Assembly: GCF_000526215.1 (NCBI RefSeq)
Contig: NZ_JAFQ01000004.1
Coordinates: 6,572,001 to 6,636,000 of the forward strand
Direction of reading: 5' to 3'
Source of the DNA: Nocardia sp. BMG51109
GTDB lineage: Bacteria > Actinomycetota > Actinomycetes > Mycobacteriales > Mycobacteriaceae
Length of the DNA stretch: 64,000 nucleotides
Part shown: positions 8,727-19,254 of the stretch, piece after piece
How positions within the stretch are numbered: the stretch's first letter is position 1
How the letters are laid out: each line of letters starts with the position of its first letter
Program-made: the position numbers and the translations under genes
The notes under the pieces: model-generated
What the model was told of the DNA's origin: nothing
Databases searched by the model: none
The model's input: the letters and a program-made list of their open reading frames with translations, nothing else

Positions 8727-11066
8727 TCAGTCGCGTTCGTACATGGCGGCCAGTTCTCGTTCGTAGTCCATGGATACGTCGTCGCCGGTGGTGAGTACGA
8801 CGCTGCCGATTGTCGCGCCGGTGATCGGGAAGGGGCCCGTGTAGTCGGAACTGACGGCTTGGCCGCGGTCGCGGCCGATGTTCGATCCTTCCCCGGTGAG
8901 GGAGAAGTATCCGGGTTGAACCCTGATGGCGGCACTCATGGCGGTGTCGTTGTCGATGTGGAGTGTGGCGGTGCCGGTCGGAGAAGGTCCGTCGACGCCG
9001 GTTTTGCGGAATTCCACACCGACGACGACCTCGCCGGCCGGCAGCGGTGTGGGGGCGGTGACTTTCTGTTCGAGTTCGCCGAGCCAGTTGTAAACGTAGT
9101 GCAGGACACCGTCGAGCAGGTAGAGGGCGTGGCCGCCGAATCGTCCGCCGCTGGCGAAGACCACTCCGTTGGGTTTCGGTTCGGTGATACGCAGTGCGGC
9201 GGTGATGGAGAACGAACGGCCGACGATCGAGAAGGATCGCTCGGGCACTTCCGAGGCGCCGGGGAACAGTTCCATGCGGCCGGCCTTGCCGGCGACGCTG
9301 GGCTGATCGAGTTGGGCCAGGTCGGCCGCGGTGCGGTCGTCGAGGGGGTATCCGTGGTACTTCTCGGCTTCGTGTTCCCACAGTTGTCGTAGCTCCGCGA
9401 GGATTTCGGGATTCTCTGCGGCGAGGTCGTGCAGCTGGTTGCGGTCTCGGTCGAGGTGGTAGAGGCGCCACTCGTCCTGATCGAAATGCGACCAGCCGCT
9501 GGGAGCCGGCGGGTGAACAGCGTTGGCGTGCCAGCCATCTCGCCAGATCGCGCGCGTGCCGAAGATCGAATAGAACTGGGATCGTTTCGGGGAGGACGCG
9601 GCAGGATCGTGCAATACCGGCGCCATGCTGACCCCCTCGAGGGGGCTTTGCGGTACCGAGCGCACCGTGTCGGGTGCCGTGATGCCGAGGAGTTCGTAGA
9701 TGGTGGGAACCAGGTCCTCGGCGTGCAGATAGTGGTCGCGGACTTCGCCGCGGGCGCTCACGCCGCGCGGCCAGGACATGATCATCGGGTCGGCGGTGCC
9801 GCCTTCCCAGGCTGCGTTGATCTTGTACATCTTGAACGGGGTGTTGAACGCCATCGCCCACCCGTTGGAGAAGTGCGGGTGAGTGGTCTCGGTGCCGAGC
9901 TCGTCGAGCACTGTCAGATTGTCGTGGATGTTCTCGGCGACGCCGTTGTACCAGCGGTTTTCGTTCACCGAACCTTCTTGACCGCCCTCGGCGGAGCAGC
10001 CGTTGTCCGACAGCGCCACGATCAGGGTGTTGTCGAGCTGGCCGGTGTGTTCGAGGTAGTCGAGCAGCCTGCCGACCTGGGCGTCGGTGTAGGAGGCGAA
10101 TCCGGCGTAGACCTCGGCTTGGCGGATGAACAGTCGTCGTTCGTCGTCGCTCAGTTCGCCCCAGGGCCTGACGATGTCGGAGATCGGCCACGGCGCTCCG
10201 TCCGCGCTGGTCTCGGCGGCGAGGGGATTGATGTCGGGCAGTTGCACCGAATCCGGGACCAGGCCCAGCCGTTTCTGCCGGGCCAGGACCGCCTCGCGGT
10301 ATTTTTCGTAGCCTTCGTCGAAACGGCCGCGGTACCGGTCGGACCACTCTTGAAACACATGGTGTGGCGCATGGCAGGCGCCGGGACAGAAGTACATCAT
10401 CCACGGTTTGCCCGGAGCGGTGGCGCTGGAGTCGGCCAGGAACTCGATCGCGCGGTCGGCGAGGTCGCTCGAAAGGTGGTAGCCCTCGCTGGGGCGCGCC
10501 GGCGGATCGATCTGGTGGTTGTCGTACCAGAGGTCGGGGTACCACTGGTCGGTCAGGCCGCCGAGGAATCCGTAGAAGCGATCGAACCCTCGTTGCAACG
10601 GCCAGGTCCGCTTCGACGCACCCATCGACATCTCCGTGGCCGGCGACAGATGCCACTTCCCGATCGCCATGGTGTTGTAGCCGTGTTCGCGCAGCACCTC
10701 GGAGATGAATCCGTTCTCCGGGGGGATCAGGCACGAGGAGTTGGGGAACCCGTCGGCGAACTCACCGACCACCGTCATCGCGTTGGTTCCGGCACTGCGC
10801 CCGGTCAGCAGGCACGACCGTGTCGGTGAGCACAGGGCGGTGGTGTGGAACTGGGAGAAGGTGATCCCGGCGTCGGCGATACGCTGCATGTTCGGCATCT
10901 CGATCAGGCCGCCGAACACATCCCACGACCCGAAGCCCATGTCGTCCCACACGATGTACAGGACATTCGGCGCGTCCTTCGGCGCGGCCGGCTCCACATA
11001 CGGGGTCCAGTCCGGGACCGAATCCCGAACGTCGTGGGCGATCTTCCCGGCGAACTCCGCGGCCAT
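8727..11066 (-). CDS. Arylsulfatase-family sulfatase
   Basis: This 779-aa sulfatase hydrolyses a sulfate ester, substrate unknown. Near the N-terminus NVLYIVWDDMGFGSW supplies metal-binding Asp residues. CSPTRSCLLTGR near residue 85 is the CxPxR sulfatase signature whose Cys is converted to formylglycine. ALSDNGCSAEGG later supplies Asp/Asn metal ligands. A C-terminal extension of about 200 aa, predicted to be beta-rich, is longer than in minimal sulfatases. The ATG at 11066 has GGGAG seven bases upstream. No signal peptide is visible, suggesting cytoplasmic location. Its maturation enzyme is encoded 47 bp upstream on the same strand. Confidence 0.9.
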   Translation of the reverse strand: MAAEFAGKIAHDVRDSVPDWTPYVEPAAPKDAPNVLYIVWDDMGFGSWDVFGGLIEMPNMQRIADAGITFSQFHTTALCSPTRSCLLTGRSAGTNAMTVVGEFADGFPNSSCLIPPENGFISEVLREHGYNTMAIGKWHLSPATEMSMGASKRTWPLQRGFDRFYGFLGGLTDQWYPDLWYDNHQIDPPARPSEGYHLSSDLADRAIEFLADSSATAPGKPWMMYFCPGACHAPHHVFQEWSDRYRGRFDEGYEKYREAVLARQKRLGLVPDSVQLPDINPLAAETSADGAPWPISDIVRPWGELSDDERRLFIRQAEVYAGFASYTDAQVGRLLDYLEHTGQLDNTLIVALSDNGCSAEGGQEGSVNENRWYNGVAENIHDNLTVLDELGTETTHPHFSNGWAMAFNTPFKMYKINAAWEGGTADPMIMSWPRGVSARGEVRDHYLHAEDLVPTIYELLGITAPDTVRSVPQSPLEGVSMAPVLHDPAASSPKRSQFYSIFGTRAIWRDGWHANAVHPPAPSGWSHFDQDEWRLYHLDRDRNQLHDLAAENPEILAELRQLWEHEAEKYHGYPLDDRTAADLAQLDQPSVAGKAGRMELFPGASEVPERSFSIVGRSFSITAALRITEPKPNGVVFASGGRFGGHALYLLDGVLHYVYNWLGELEQKVTAPTPLPAGEVVVGVEFRKTGVDGPSPTGTATLHIDNDTAMSAAIRVQPGYFSLTGEGSNIGRDRGQAVSSDYTGPFPITGATIGSVVLTTGDDVSMDYERELAAMYERD

Positions 11067-11113
11067 GAGCGACTCCCGGCGGTTAGGTGAAATGCTGTGA
11101 TGGACAGGCGTTC

Positions 11114-12082
<969 letters not shown>

Positions 12083-12235
12083 CCCGCTCCCACCATGTCC
12101 TTACCCGAGCTTAGGAGATGTTCGAGCGGACGTGGCTCACCCGATCCGGGTGAAATTCCCGTGTCGGGCCGGGCTCGGTCGGGTCGCGGGACGCTCACCG
12201 ACACGCCCGTATCCGCGAGCGGCTCGACTGCTACT

Positions 12236-12432
12236 GTGACGGCGCGCTGGTTACCGCCTGTCCGTGACGGGCGGTTCGCAAGAGGGAATCCGGTGGGAAT
12301 CCGGAGCTGCCCCGCAGCGGTATGTGGAAACGACCGCGGTCATCAGCACTGGGCCGGTAGCCCGGGAAGCGACCGCCAGTAGGCGACGCCGGTCGGCGTC
12401 CCGTCCACGAGCCCGAAGACCTGCCCGCGTGA
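12236..12432 (+). ncRNA. Cobalamin riboswitch
   Basis: The leader contains the conserved adenosylcobalamin aptamer: GAATCCGGTGGGAATCCGG followed by GCTGCCCCGCAGCGG near 12290-12325, and the B12 box AGCCCGAAGACCTGCC at 12410-12425. A GC-rich hairpin candidate lies between the B12 box and the permease start (about 12495-12530) and could be the expression platform. It should lower expression of the three downstream transporter genes when cobalamin is plentiful. The boundaries are approximate. Confidence 0.93.
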
Positions 12433-12551
12433 CCGAGCCGACGGCGCGGTCCCTTGTCGACTCCGAGGGAGCGGTTGACCAGAGATGAGCTGTACGGCGC
12501 GCGCCTGCGTGCGCGCACCCGAGATCGGGACGGCACGGTAGAGCCGGTCCG

Positions 12552-13604
12552 ATGAGAACTGTCGATAGGCGGCGGCTGTCCGTCGCCGTGCTGGTCCCGG
12601 TCCTGATCGTGGCGCTGGCGGTGGTCTCCGTCCTCGCGCTGACGCTGGGCGCCGCACATATCCCCTGGCGCGACACCGTGTGGTTCCTGTGGGCCGAACT
12701 CACCGGAGGCACCGTGACGGCCGACGATGTGGCCGACTATCGGATCGTCGTCGACTCTCGGTTGCCCCGTGTGCTGTTGGCGGCGCTCGTCGGGGCCGGT
12801 CTCGGCGGGGTCGGCCTGTTGGTGCAGGCCATGGTGCGAAACGCGCTCGCCGACCCCTACGTCCTCGGAATCTCCTCGGGGGCATCGGTGGGCGCCACCG
12901 CGGTCGTGCTCTTCGGAGTCTTCGGCGCGCTCGGTATCTACGCGCTCTCGACCGCGGCCTTCGCCGGGGCGCTCGGTGCCACGCTGCTCGTGTACCTGAT
13001 GGCGCGGTCGGCCGCCGGGCTGGTACCGCTGCGGCTGGTGCTCACCGGTACCGCCGTCGGCTACGGTTTCTCCGCGGCGACGACGGTGCTGGTGTTCCTC
13101 GCCCCGTACGGAGATGCCGCACGTTCGGTGATGTTCTGGCTGCTCGGCAGCTTGGCCGGGGCAACCTGGCACATGGTGCCCCTGATCGCCGCGGTGGCCG
13201 TCACCGGACTGACGGTCATCACCGTGTGCGCACGACACCTCGACGTACTGTCGATGGGAGACGAGGTCGGCGCCGCACTCGGGATGAACGCCTCCCGGTT
13301 CCGGCTGCTCCTGTTCATCGTCTCCGCCGCGATGACGGGATGTTTCGTCGCGGTATGCGGGGCCATCGGCTTTGTCGGCCTGGTGGTTCCACATATCGCC
13401 AGACTGCTGGTGGGCGCCGGCCACCGGCGGCTCACCGTCGTGACGCCGCTGCTCGGCGCGGTGTTCCTGGTGACCGCGGACCTGGTGGCGAGGACCCTCG
13501 TACCACCGCAGGAGCTACCCCTGGGCGCGATCACCGCCGCGGTGGGGGTCCCCGTGTTCGTGCTGCTGATGCGCCGCCGCGGGGCCCTGGTGGAGCACAG
13601 CTGA
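12552..13604 (+). CDS. BtuC/FecCD-family ABC permease (cobalamin-type)
   Basis: This 350-aa membrane protein of the FecCD/BtuC family has about nine or ten hydrophobic segments. It shows the family signatures LGAAHIPWRDT, DSRLPRVLLAALVGAGLGGVG, NALADPYVLGISSGAS and GAIGFVGLVVPHIARLL. It forms the channel of a vitamin B12 or related corrinoid importer. The riboswitch upstream is the main evidence for the substrate, since the same fold also carries siderophores. Its TGA overlaps the ATG of the ATPase by one base. Confidence 0.88.
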   Translation: MRTVDRRRLSVAVLVPVLIVALAVVSVLALTLGAAHIPWRDTVWFLWAELTGGTVTADDVADYRIVVDSRLPRVLLAALVGAGLGGVGLLVQAMVRNALADPYVLGISSGASVGATAVVLFGVFGALGIYALSTAAFAGALGATLLVYLMARSAAGLVPLRLVLTGTAVGYGFSAATTVLVFLAPYGDAARSVMFWLLGSLAGATWHMVPLIAAVAVTGLTVITVCARHLDVLSMGDEVGAALGMNASRFRLLLFIVSAAMTGCFVAVCGAIGFVGLVVPHIARLLVGAGHRRLTVVTPLLGAVFLVTADLVARTLVPPQELPLGAITAAVGVPVFVLLMRRRGALVEHS

Positions 13605-14374
13605 TGCGGGTCGACTACGAGAATGTCACGGTCGAGTTCGACGGCGCGACGGTCGTCGACGCGGTGACCCTGGCTGCCGAGCCGGGACAGTTCATCGGCA
13701 TCGTGGGCCCGAACGGCAGCGGCAAATCCACCCTGCTGCGCTGCCTCTACCGCGCACTGTCTCCGACGACGGGACGAGTCCTGGTCGACGAGACGGATAT
13801 CTCGGCGATCAGCATGCGGGACAACGCCCGCCAAGTCGCGGCGCTCACGCAGGATATGACCACGCCGTTCGATTTCACCGCCGCCGAGGTCGTCGCCACC
13901 GGCCGACTACCGCATACCGCACTGCTGCGCGGCACGCACCGTCACGACCGGGAGATCTGTGCCGCGGCGATGGCGACGGCCGACATCGGTCATCTCGCAT
14001 CGCGCGGCTTCCTGTCGCTGTCGGGCGGTGAGCGGCAACGGGTTCTGATCGCGCGGGCACTGGCCCAGCAGCCCCGCGTGCTGGTCCTGGACGAGCCGAC
14101 CAATCACCTCGATGTCCATCACCAGTACAGCGTGCTGTCCGCGGCACGAGATCTGGGCATCACCGTGGTCGCGGCGCTGCACGACCTCAATCTGGCCGCC
14201 CAGCACTGCGACCGGATCTTCGTCCTGCACGCGGGCCGGCTCGTGTGCTCGGGCCACCCGGACGAGGTGATCACCACGGAGACGATCACCCGTTGGTTCT
14301 CGATCGGCGGCCATATCGTCACCCATCCCCGGCTGGGCGTCCCGCAGATCATCTTCGACGAGGAGGAACGGTAG
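13604..14374 (+). CDS. BtuD-like ABC transporter ATP-binding protein
   Basis: This 256-aa ATPase has Walker A GPNGSGKSTLL, signature LSLSGGERQRVLIARAL, Walker B VLVLDEPTNHLDV and switch His in VAALHDLNLAAQHCD. This set is typical of iron-siderophore/B12 importer ATPases. Translation is coupled to the permease (TGATG) and followed directly by the receptor gene (TAG then ATG). It should energise corrinoid uptake. Confidence 0.9.
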   Translation: MRVDYENVTVEFDGATVVDAVTLAAEPGQFIGIVGPNGSGKSTLLRCLYRALSPTTGRVLVDETDISAISMRDNARQVAALTQDMTTPFDFTAAEVVATGRLPHTALLRGTHRHDREICAAAMATADIGHLASRGFLSLSGGERQRVLIARALAQQPRVLVLDEPTNHLDVHHQYSVLSAARDLGITVVAALHDLNLAAQHCDRIFVLHAGRLVCSGHPDEVITTETITRWFSIGGHIVTHPRLGVPQIIFDEEER

Positions 14375-15385
14375 ATGAGATCCACCCGGCTGGTTCCGGC
14401 GATGGCCGTCGCGTGCGTGGTCGCCACGACAGCGTGCGGCGCCGACGTGCAGCAGGCCCCGAAGAACACGACCGGCGGACCGGTGACGATCACGAACTGC
14501 GGCGCACCGCTCACCGTCGACGGTATCCCCGAGCGCGTGGTCACCAACGACACCGGGATCACCGAGATGATGTTCGCCCTCGGCCTGGCCGACCGGCTGG
14601 CGGGCTACACCAGCTACCCCGGTAAGGAACGCGATATCGCCACCTCACCGTGGCAGGCCGACTTCGAACGCGTCACGGCGCTCGGCGACGCCTTCACCCG
14701 CGAGGTCGTCCAGGCCGCCGCACCCGATTTCGTCTTCGCCGGCTGGAACTACGGGTTCAAGGAGTCCACGGGCCTCACCCCGGACTGGGTGCGCTCGATC
14801 GGCGCGGTGCCGTACCAGCTGACCGAGGCGTGCCGGCAGTCCGGAACGACGCGCCGCGGGGTGATGGAACCGCTCGACGCCCTGTACGCCGACCTGGCCA
14901 ACCTCGGCGAGATCTTCGATGTGCGCGAGAAGGCAGACGAACTCATCTCCCAGTACCGTGACCAGGTCGCCGGGGCCGCCGACAGCGCACCGGCCGGACA
15001 GAAACCGGCCCGGGTCTTCCTGTTCGACAGCGCAACACCGGAGCCGTTCACTTCGGGCCGCACCGCCGCACCGTCGCAGATCATCCGCGAGGCGGGTGGC
15101 ACCAACATCTTCGACGACCTGAACGACTCGTGGACCACGACCTCGTGGGAGGCCGCGGCACAGCGCGATCCACAGGCCATCGTGATCGTCGACTACGGCG
15201 CCGGCCCCGAGAACTCGGTACAGGCGAAAATCGATCAGTTACGCGCCCAGCCCCTGATGGCCGGTACGACCGCCGTCCGCGCGAACAACATCATCGCCCT
15301 CCCCTACGCCGCACTGGTCGAAAGCCCACGAAACCCACAGGCCGTCGTCACGGTCGCCGATTTCCTCCGTTCCAAGGGTTTCTGA
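14375..15385 (+). CDS. BtuF/FepB-like substrate-binding lipoprotein
   Basis: This 336-aa protein has a lipoprotein signal (MRSTRLVPAMAVACVVA, lipobox TTAC at Cys22). A type III binding fold follows, with ERVVTNDTGITEMMFALGLADRL in lobe one and an alpha-helical linker before lobe two (RVFLFDSATPEPF). It should capture a corrinoid or a similar chelate outside the cell for the permease. Related actinobacterial receptors have been proposed to bind F420-0 or iron chelates, so corrinoid specificity rests on the riboswitch. Confidence 0.85.
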   Translation: MRSTRLVPAMAVACVVATTACGADVQQAPKNTTGGPVTITNCGAPLTVDGIPERVVTNDTGITEMMFALGLADRLAGYTSYPGKERDIATSPWQADFERVTALGDAFTREVVQAAAPDFVFAGWNYGFKESTGLTPDWVRSIGAVPYQLTEACRQSGTTRRGVMEPLDALYADLANLGEIFDVREKADELISQYRDQVAGAADSAPAGQKPARVFLFDSATPEPFTSGRTAAPSQIIREAGGTNIFDDLNDSWTTTSWEAAAQRDPQAIVIVDYGAGPENSVQAKIDQLRAQPLMAGTTAVRANNIIALPYAALVESPRNPQAVVTVADFLRSKGF

Positions 15386-15538
15386 GCAGGGCCGCGCGGC
15401 GCCGGGAGAACAAGGGCCGCATGACTTCTCCGCCGATCTACGAAGGAGGCCGCCTGACGCTGGCCCCTTCTACAAGGAATTGACGATATCTCGTGTGGCG
15501 TCGCGATGAGTTTTGCCCTCCGGCGCAGTCTGATCTGC

Positions 15539-16105
15539 ATGGGCACACTCATCTATGGCTTCAACGTGTCGGTGGACGGGTACATCGCCGACGCGCAAGG
15601 CAGCATCGACTGGTCCGATCCGAGCGAAGAACTTCTCCAGTACTGGAACGACTTCGAGCGGGAGACCGCCCTGTCGTTCTACGGGCGGCGGCTCTACGAA
15701 CTGATGTCCGCGTACTGGCCGACCGCCGACAAGGCCCCGGACGCCACCCCTCTGATCGTCGACTTCGCCCGCATCTGGCGCGACATGCCCAAGGTCGTGT
15801 TCTCGCGCACCCTGGAGTCGGTCGATTGGAACTCCCGCCTGGAACGCGGCGATCCGGTCGAGGTGGTGACGAAACTGAAAGCCGAAACCGATGGCAGGCT
15901 GGAGGTGGCCGGCGCGACGCTGGCCGCACCGATCGTGCAGGCCGGTCTGGTGGACGAGTACCGGATCGTGGTCACGCCCACCGCCGTGGGCGGCGGCACC
16001 CCGTTCTTCCCGACGCTGCCGTCATGGATCTCGCTGCGACTGTTGGAGAACCGCACCTTCCCGGGCGGCACGGTCCTGCTGCGCTACGAGGCGAAACACG
16101 ACTGA
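15539..16105 (+). CDS. RibD C-terminal/dihydrofolate reductase-like protein
   Basis: This 188-aa protein of the RibD_C/DHFR-like fold begins MGTLIYGFNVSVDGYIAD, the family opening. YGRRLYELMSAYW, PKVVFSRTL and the glycine-rich GGGTPFFP follow. Such proteins are NAD(P)H-dependent reductases, mostly of unknown substrate. The ATG at 15539 is preferred to the upstream in-frame start because the fold begins here. It stands alone 153 bp after the ABC operon, and just downstream lies the terpene fragment region. Confidence 0.82.
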   Translation: MGTLIYGFNVSVDGYIADAQGSIDWSDPSEELLQYWNDFERETALSFYGRRLYELMSAYWPTADKAPDATPLIVDFARIWRDMPKVVFSRTLESVDWNSRLERGDPVEVVTKLKAETDGRLEVAGATLAAPIVQAGLVDEYRIVVTPTAVGGGTPFFPTLPSWISLRLLENRTFPGGTVLLRYEAKHD

Positions 16106-16551
16106 CACAGCCAGGCGCGCCCTGCGGACGCACTACGAGGTACACGACCCGAGCGGCAGCCCGCTACTGCGCGACGGCCTGTTCGACATCCTGCCGGCGC
16201 ACCGGCAATGCGGCACCGACGAAGGCCCACCGGGCCAGGCTGCGGCAGTTCATGCCGCTCGACCCGACGCAGGACGTGCCGGTGGCGGCCAGTCCTACCG
16301 AACGCTGTCTCGCCGACCTGTGGCTGCGCACCGTACCGGCTATGTCGCGGGAATGGCGGTGCCGCACACGCGAACTCATCGAGGAATGTCTCGGCGGCAA
16401 TCTCCGGGAACTGTCACCGGTGACCGCAACCTGGTGTTGTCACGGCTGTTCCAGCACATCGAACAAAATCGTCACCTCCGCCGGATCGTCGAGAAGCAGT
16501 ACGCGGCGATGGACCGTGCGGACCCCGGTATGTGTGCGGGGCATGATTTCG
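16106..16551 (+). pseudogene. Scrap region around a terpene cyclase fragment
   Basis: No complete gene is present between the reductase and the radical SAM gene. The centre (16190-16413) is the cyclase fragment. Both flanks show coding-like codons in one frame: left, an ALRTHYEVHDPSG-type stretch; right, NLVLSRLFQHIEQNRHLRR. I do not recognise the family. The flanks could be halves of one older gene broken by the insertion, but the frames do not rejoin exactly if 224 bp are removed. Confidence 0.5.
16190..16413 (+). repeat. Direct repeat copy B: 224-bp terpene cyclase fragment
   Basis: This is a near-identical copy of 1391-1614 (two mismatches), covering cyclase residues ~438-512. It excludes both metal motifs and has no start or stop of its own, so it cannot encode a working cyclase. 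Its frame runs on into the radical SAM frame without a stop, which makes an artefactually long ORF. Confidence 0.93.
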
Positions 16552-17754
16552 ATGCGTCACATGGCTTCTGCACCCTCCGAACGCGTGCGACATTGGCTCT
16601 ACAACCGCCGCCTCGAGAAGAAGAAGATCGTGAAAAAACAAGTCGATATCGAGTTGCGCCCCAGCCGGGATCGGCTGCTACGCCGCGTGACCGAACTGAC
16701 CGACAACGACCCCGGCCTGCGGGAACGGCTTCAAACCGTCAAATCCTTCTCCGCGGGTGTGCGTTCGGCCGAGGTGTTCATTACCAACGCCTGCAACCTG
16801 CGATGCCAGGGCTGCTGGTTCTTCGACCACGATATGGACCAGATGGCCGCCGAAATCCGTGATCCGGCGGATGTGCGGAACTTCGCGGAGAAGCTCGAGG
16901 CGGCGGGAACAACGCACGTCTTCCTGATCGGCGGAGAACCGGCCTTGTTCCCCGATCGCATGGCGGTATTCGCCGAGCGGTTTCCCTATGTCACCGTGGT
17001 CAGCAACGGAACTCGGCCGATCCCGTACCGGAATTTCGAGCACCTCCAGGTGTTCATCTCGGTCTGGGGCGGCGGCCCGATCGACGACGAACTGCGCGGA
17101 TACCGCACGAACGGCAAGCGGATCACGGGTCTGTTCGATCTCAGCCTGCGCGCCTATCGCGACGATCCCCGCATGGTATGGGCATACACCCTGAGCCAGG
17201 ACAGCCTGCCCTATATCGAGCCGACCGTGCGGGCTGTCCACGACAACGGCAACAAGGTCATATTCGGTTACTACAGCGACTACGTCTCCGGCGCGCCGAC
17301 GAAACTTCGCGACGAGGATCGGGCGGTGGAGGAGATGACTCGCATGCGGGACACCTACCCCGACACCGTGATCGGGCATCCCTACTATTTCCGGACATTG
17401 GTGGGCGGAGACACCCACTGGGACAGCTTCGGCTACGACACCTGCCCGAGCATCAGCGTCGACCACCCCGCACACGCCGAGCGCATCGCCAACGGCAACC
17501 CGGTCTTGCGCGGCTTCAACACCTACCGCACCGACCACACCCTCCAGTTCTGCTGCACCTCGGGAGATTGCGCGCAATGCCGTGACAGCCAAGCGATCTG
17601 GAGCTGGATCCTGGTCAACATGCACCACTTCCTGGACTCCACCGAGCAGCTACGCACCTGGGTGGAGATGGCCGAAACGTTTTACCGTCAGTATTACTGG
17701 TCGCCCTACCGTTCCTCCGGGGATCAACTGCTGACCACCGCCACCGATGCCTGA
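16552..17754 (+). CDS. Radical SAM enzyme
   Basis: This ~400-aa enzyme has the CxxxCxxC iron-sulfur motif CNLRCQGC near residue 81, in the context VFITNACNLRCQGCWFFDHD. VFLIGGEPALF matches the GGEP SAM-binding motif. A Cys cluster near the end (FCCTSGDCAQC) could hold an extra cluster, as in SPASM/twitch-type proteins. The reaction is unknown. Starts at 16543, 16552 and 16561 are all possible; none has a strong ribosome site. Its stop overlaps the P450 start by eight bases, so the two enzymes probably act in one pathway. No precursor-peptide gene is evident beside it. Confidence 0.85.
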   Translation: MRHMASAPSERVRHWLYNRRLEKKKIVKKQVDIELRPSRDRLLRRVTELTDNDPGLRERLQTVKSFSAGVRSAEVFITNACNLRCQGCWFFDHDMDQMAAEIRDPADVRNFAEKLEAAGTTHVFLIGGEPALFPDRMAVFAERFPYVTVVSNGTRPIPYRNFEHLQVFISVWGGGPIDDELRGYRTNGKRITGLFDLSLRAYRDDPRMVWAYTLSQDSLPYIEPTVRAVHDNGNKVIFGYYSDYVSGAPTKLRDEDRAVEEMTRMRDTYPDTVIGHPYYFRTLVGGDTHWDSFGYDTCPSISVDHPAHAERIANGNPVLRGFNTYRTDHTLQFCCTSGDCAQCRDSQAIWSWILVNMHHFLDSTEQLRTWVEMAETFYRQYYWSPYRSSGDQLLTTATDA

Positions 17755-19009
17755 CGACCACACGGCCACAGAACATTCCCGACCGCACGCCGACGGGCAG
17801 GTCGGCAGCGCGGAACACGGCGACGTCGGCGCCCGCATCCTGCGGCTCCCGCCGGGCGCCGACGGCCACCACCTCTTCCGGGAGGTCCGCCGGCGCGGCC
17901 CGCTGGTGCACAGCCGAAAGGGCCTGCTGTTCACCGCCTCGTGGACCACCGCGAACGCCATCTTGCGCAGCAAGGACTTCGGCGCGGTGCCGACCATGGT
18001 TTCGGGAAGCAACCTCCCCGACTGGGGAAACCATCTGGTCCACCCGCTCGACGATTCCTTCTTCTCCCTCGACCCACCGCACCACACCCGCCTGCGCGCC
18101 GCCGTCGCACCGTGGTTCGCACGAAACAGCGCCCCGGCCTGGGGAACTCATATCGAGAGCGTGGTCGATTCCTGTCTGGACTCCCTCGCCGACCGTGACA
18201 GCGCCGACCTGATCCGGACCCTGGCCGAGCCCGTGCCCGTGTTCACCATCTGCCGGCTGCTCGGCGTCCCGGCCGCGGACCTGCCGACCTTCACCCGGTG
18301 GGGGCACGCCATCACCGCCCTGATGGATGGTCCCCGCAGCGACACGGAAGCCCGCCGAATCCGCGACGTGTGTGCCGAGATGACCGACTACTTCCACCGC
18401 CGCATCACCGCGACCGCCCACCAGCCGGGGCAGGGGGAAGGGCTTATTGCGGGCCTGGCCGCACGCTGCCCCGTCGACATGGCCGAACGCGACGTCGTCG
18501 CCACCTCGGGGATGATGCTGCTCGCCGGATTCGCCACGACCGTCAACCTCATCGGCAGCGGCTTACGCATCCTCCTCGCCGATGCCGGCCAACGCCGAGC
18601 CGCTCGCGGCAACTGGGGAGCCGTCGTCGAGGAAACCCTGCGGCACGCATCCCCGGTGCAGTACGTCGTGCGACGCGCGATCCGGCCGACCCGGGTACAG
18701 GGGATCCGGGTCCCGGCACACACGCCCGTGGTGATCCTCCTCGCCGGCGCGAACCGCGACCCTTCCGTCTTCGCGCACGCCGAGGACTTCGACCCCACCC
18801 GGACCGATGTCGGCCACCATCTGACCTTCGGCACCGGAATCCACTACTGCATGGGTACCGCCCTCGCCCGAGCCGAAGCCCACGCCGTACTCGGCCGCTT
18901 CTTCACCCGTTTCCCCGACGCCGCCCCGAACGGCCCCGCCACACCCAGACCGTCCCGCGTGCTCCACGGCCCGGCCACCCTCCCGGTCCGATTGACCGCC
19001 CCGCGATAG
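17747..19009 (+). CDS. Cytochrome P450 monooxygenase
   Basis: This 420-aa soluble bacterial P450 has the I-helix oxygen motif LLAGFATT, the ExxR motif in EETLRHAS and the haem-ligand loop FGTGIHYCMG with Cys near residue 367. It should oxidise a small molecule with electrons from a ferredoxin, though no ferredoxin gene lies nearby. It is translationally coupled to the radical SAM gene. The pair may tailor a terpenoid, given the cyclase remnant next to it, but that link is inference. Confidence 0.93.
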   Translation: MPDDHTATEHSRPHADGQVGSAEHGDVGARILRLPPGADGHHLFREVRRRGPLVHSRKGLLFTASWTTANAILRSKDFGAVPTMVSGSNLPDWGNHLVHPLDDSFFSLDPPHHTRLRAAVAPWFARNSAPAWGTHIESVVDSCLDSLADRDSADLIRTLAEPVPVFTICRLLGVPAADLPTFTRWGHAITALMDGPRSDTEARRIRDVCAEMTDYFHRRITATAHQPGQGEGLIAGLAARCPVDMAERDVVATSGMMLLAGFATTVNLIGSGLRILLADAGQRRAARGNWGAVVEETLRHASPVQYVVRRAIRPTRVQGIRVPAHTPVVILLAGANRDPSVFAHAEDFDPTRTDVGHHLTFGTGIHYCMGTALARAEAHAVLGRFFTRFPDAAPNGPATPRPSRVLHGPATLPVRLTAPR

Positions 19010-19254
19010 GGTGCCCGACAACCGTAGGGGGCGAAGGGATTCCGCGGCACAGCACCCCCAGCCGAACCGGCACCGGAGCGGGCGCGTGGTGTGCCCGGGT
19101 AGTGCGTGGTGACCCTCGTATGCCGCAGCAGCCGGTTCCGCCGGCCCGTGGTCGCCGTTGGATGCGCCGGGCACGATCGACTGCGCCAGCCCTTGCAGTT
19201 CGGCGTAATCGAGCCTTCCCATCCCACACCGGTCCCAACTGCACCCCCAGGCGT
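19010..19254. other. Non-coding or decayed sequence after the P450 gene
   Basis: I see no gene start or conserved motif here. It leads into the DUF5753 remnant and probably holds decayed upstream parts of that gene. Confidence 0.4.

Noticed and set aside
12552..15385. Siderophore or F420-0 transporter as the primary call
   Set aside because: The fold allows it, but the cobalamin riboswitch directly upstream favours a corrinoid cargo.
15493..17754. 753-codon ORF joining the reductase region to the radical SAM gene
   Set aside because: Its first 350 codons are out-of-frame reductase sequence and the cyclase fragment; the real gene starts near 16552.
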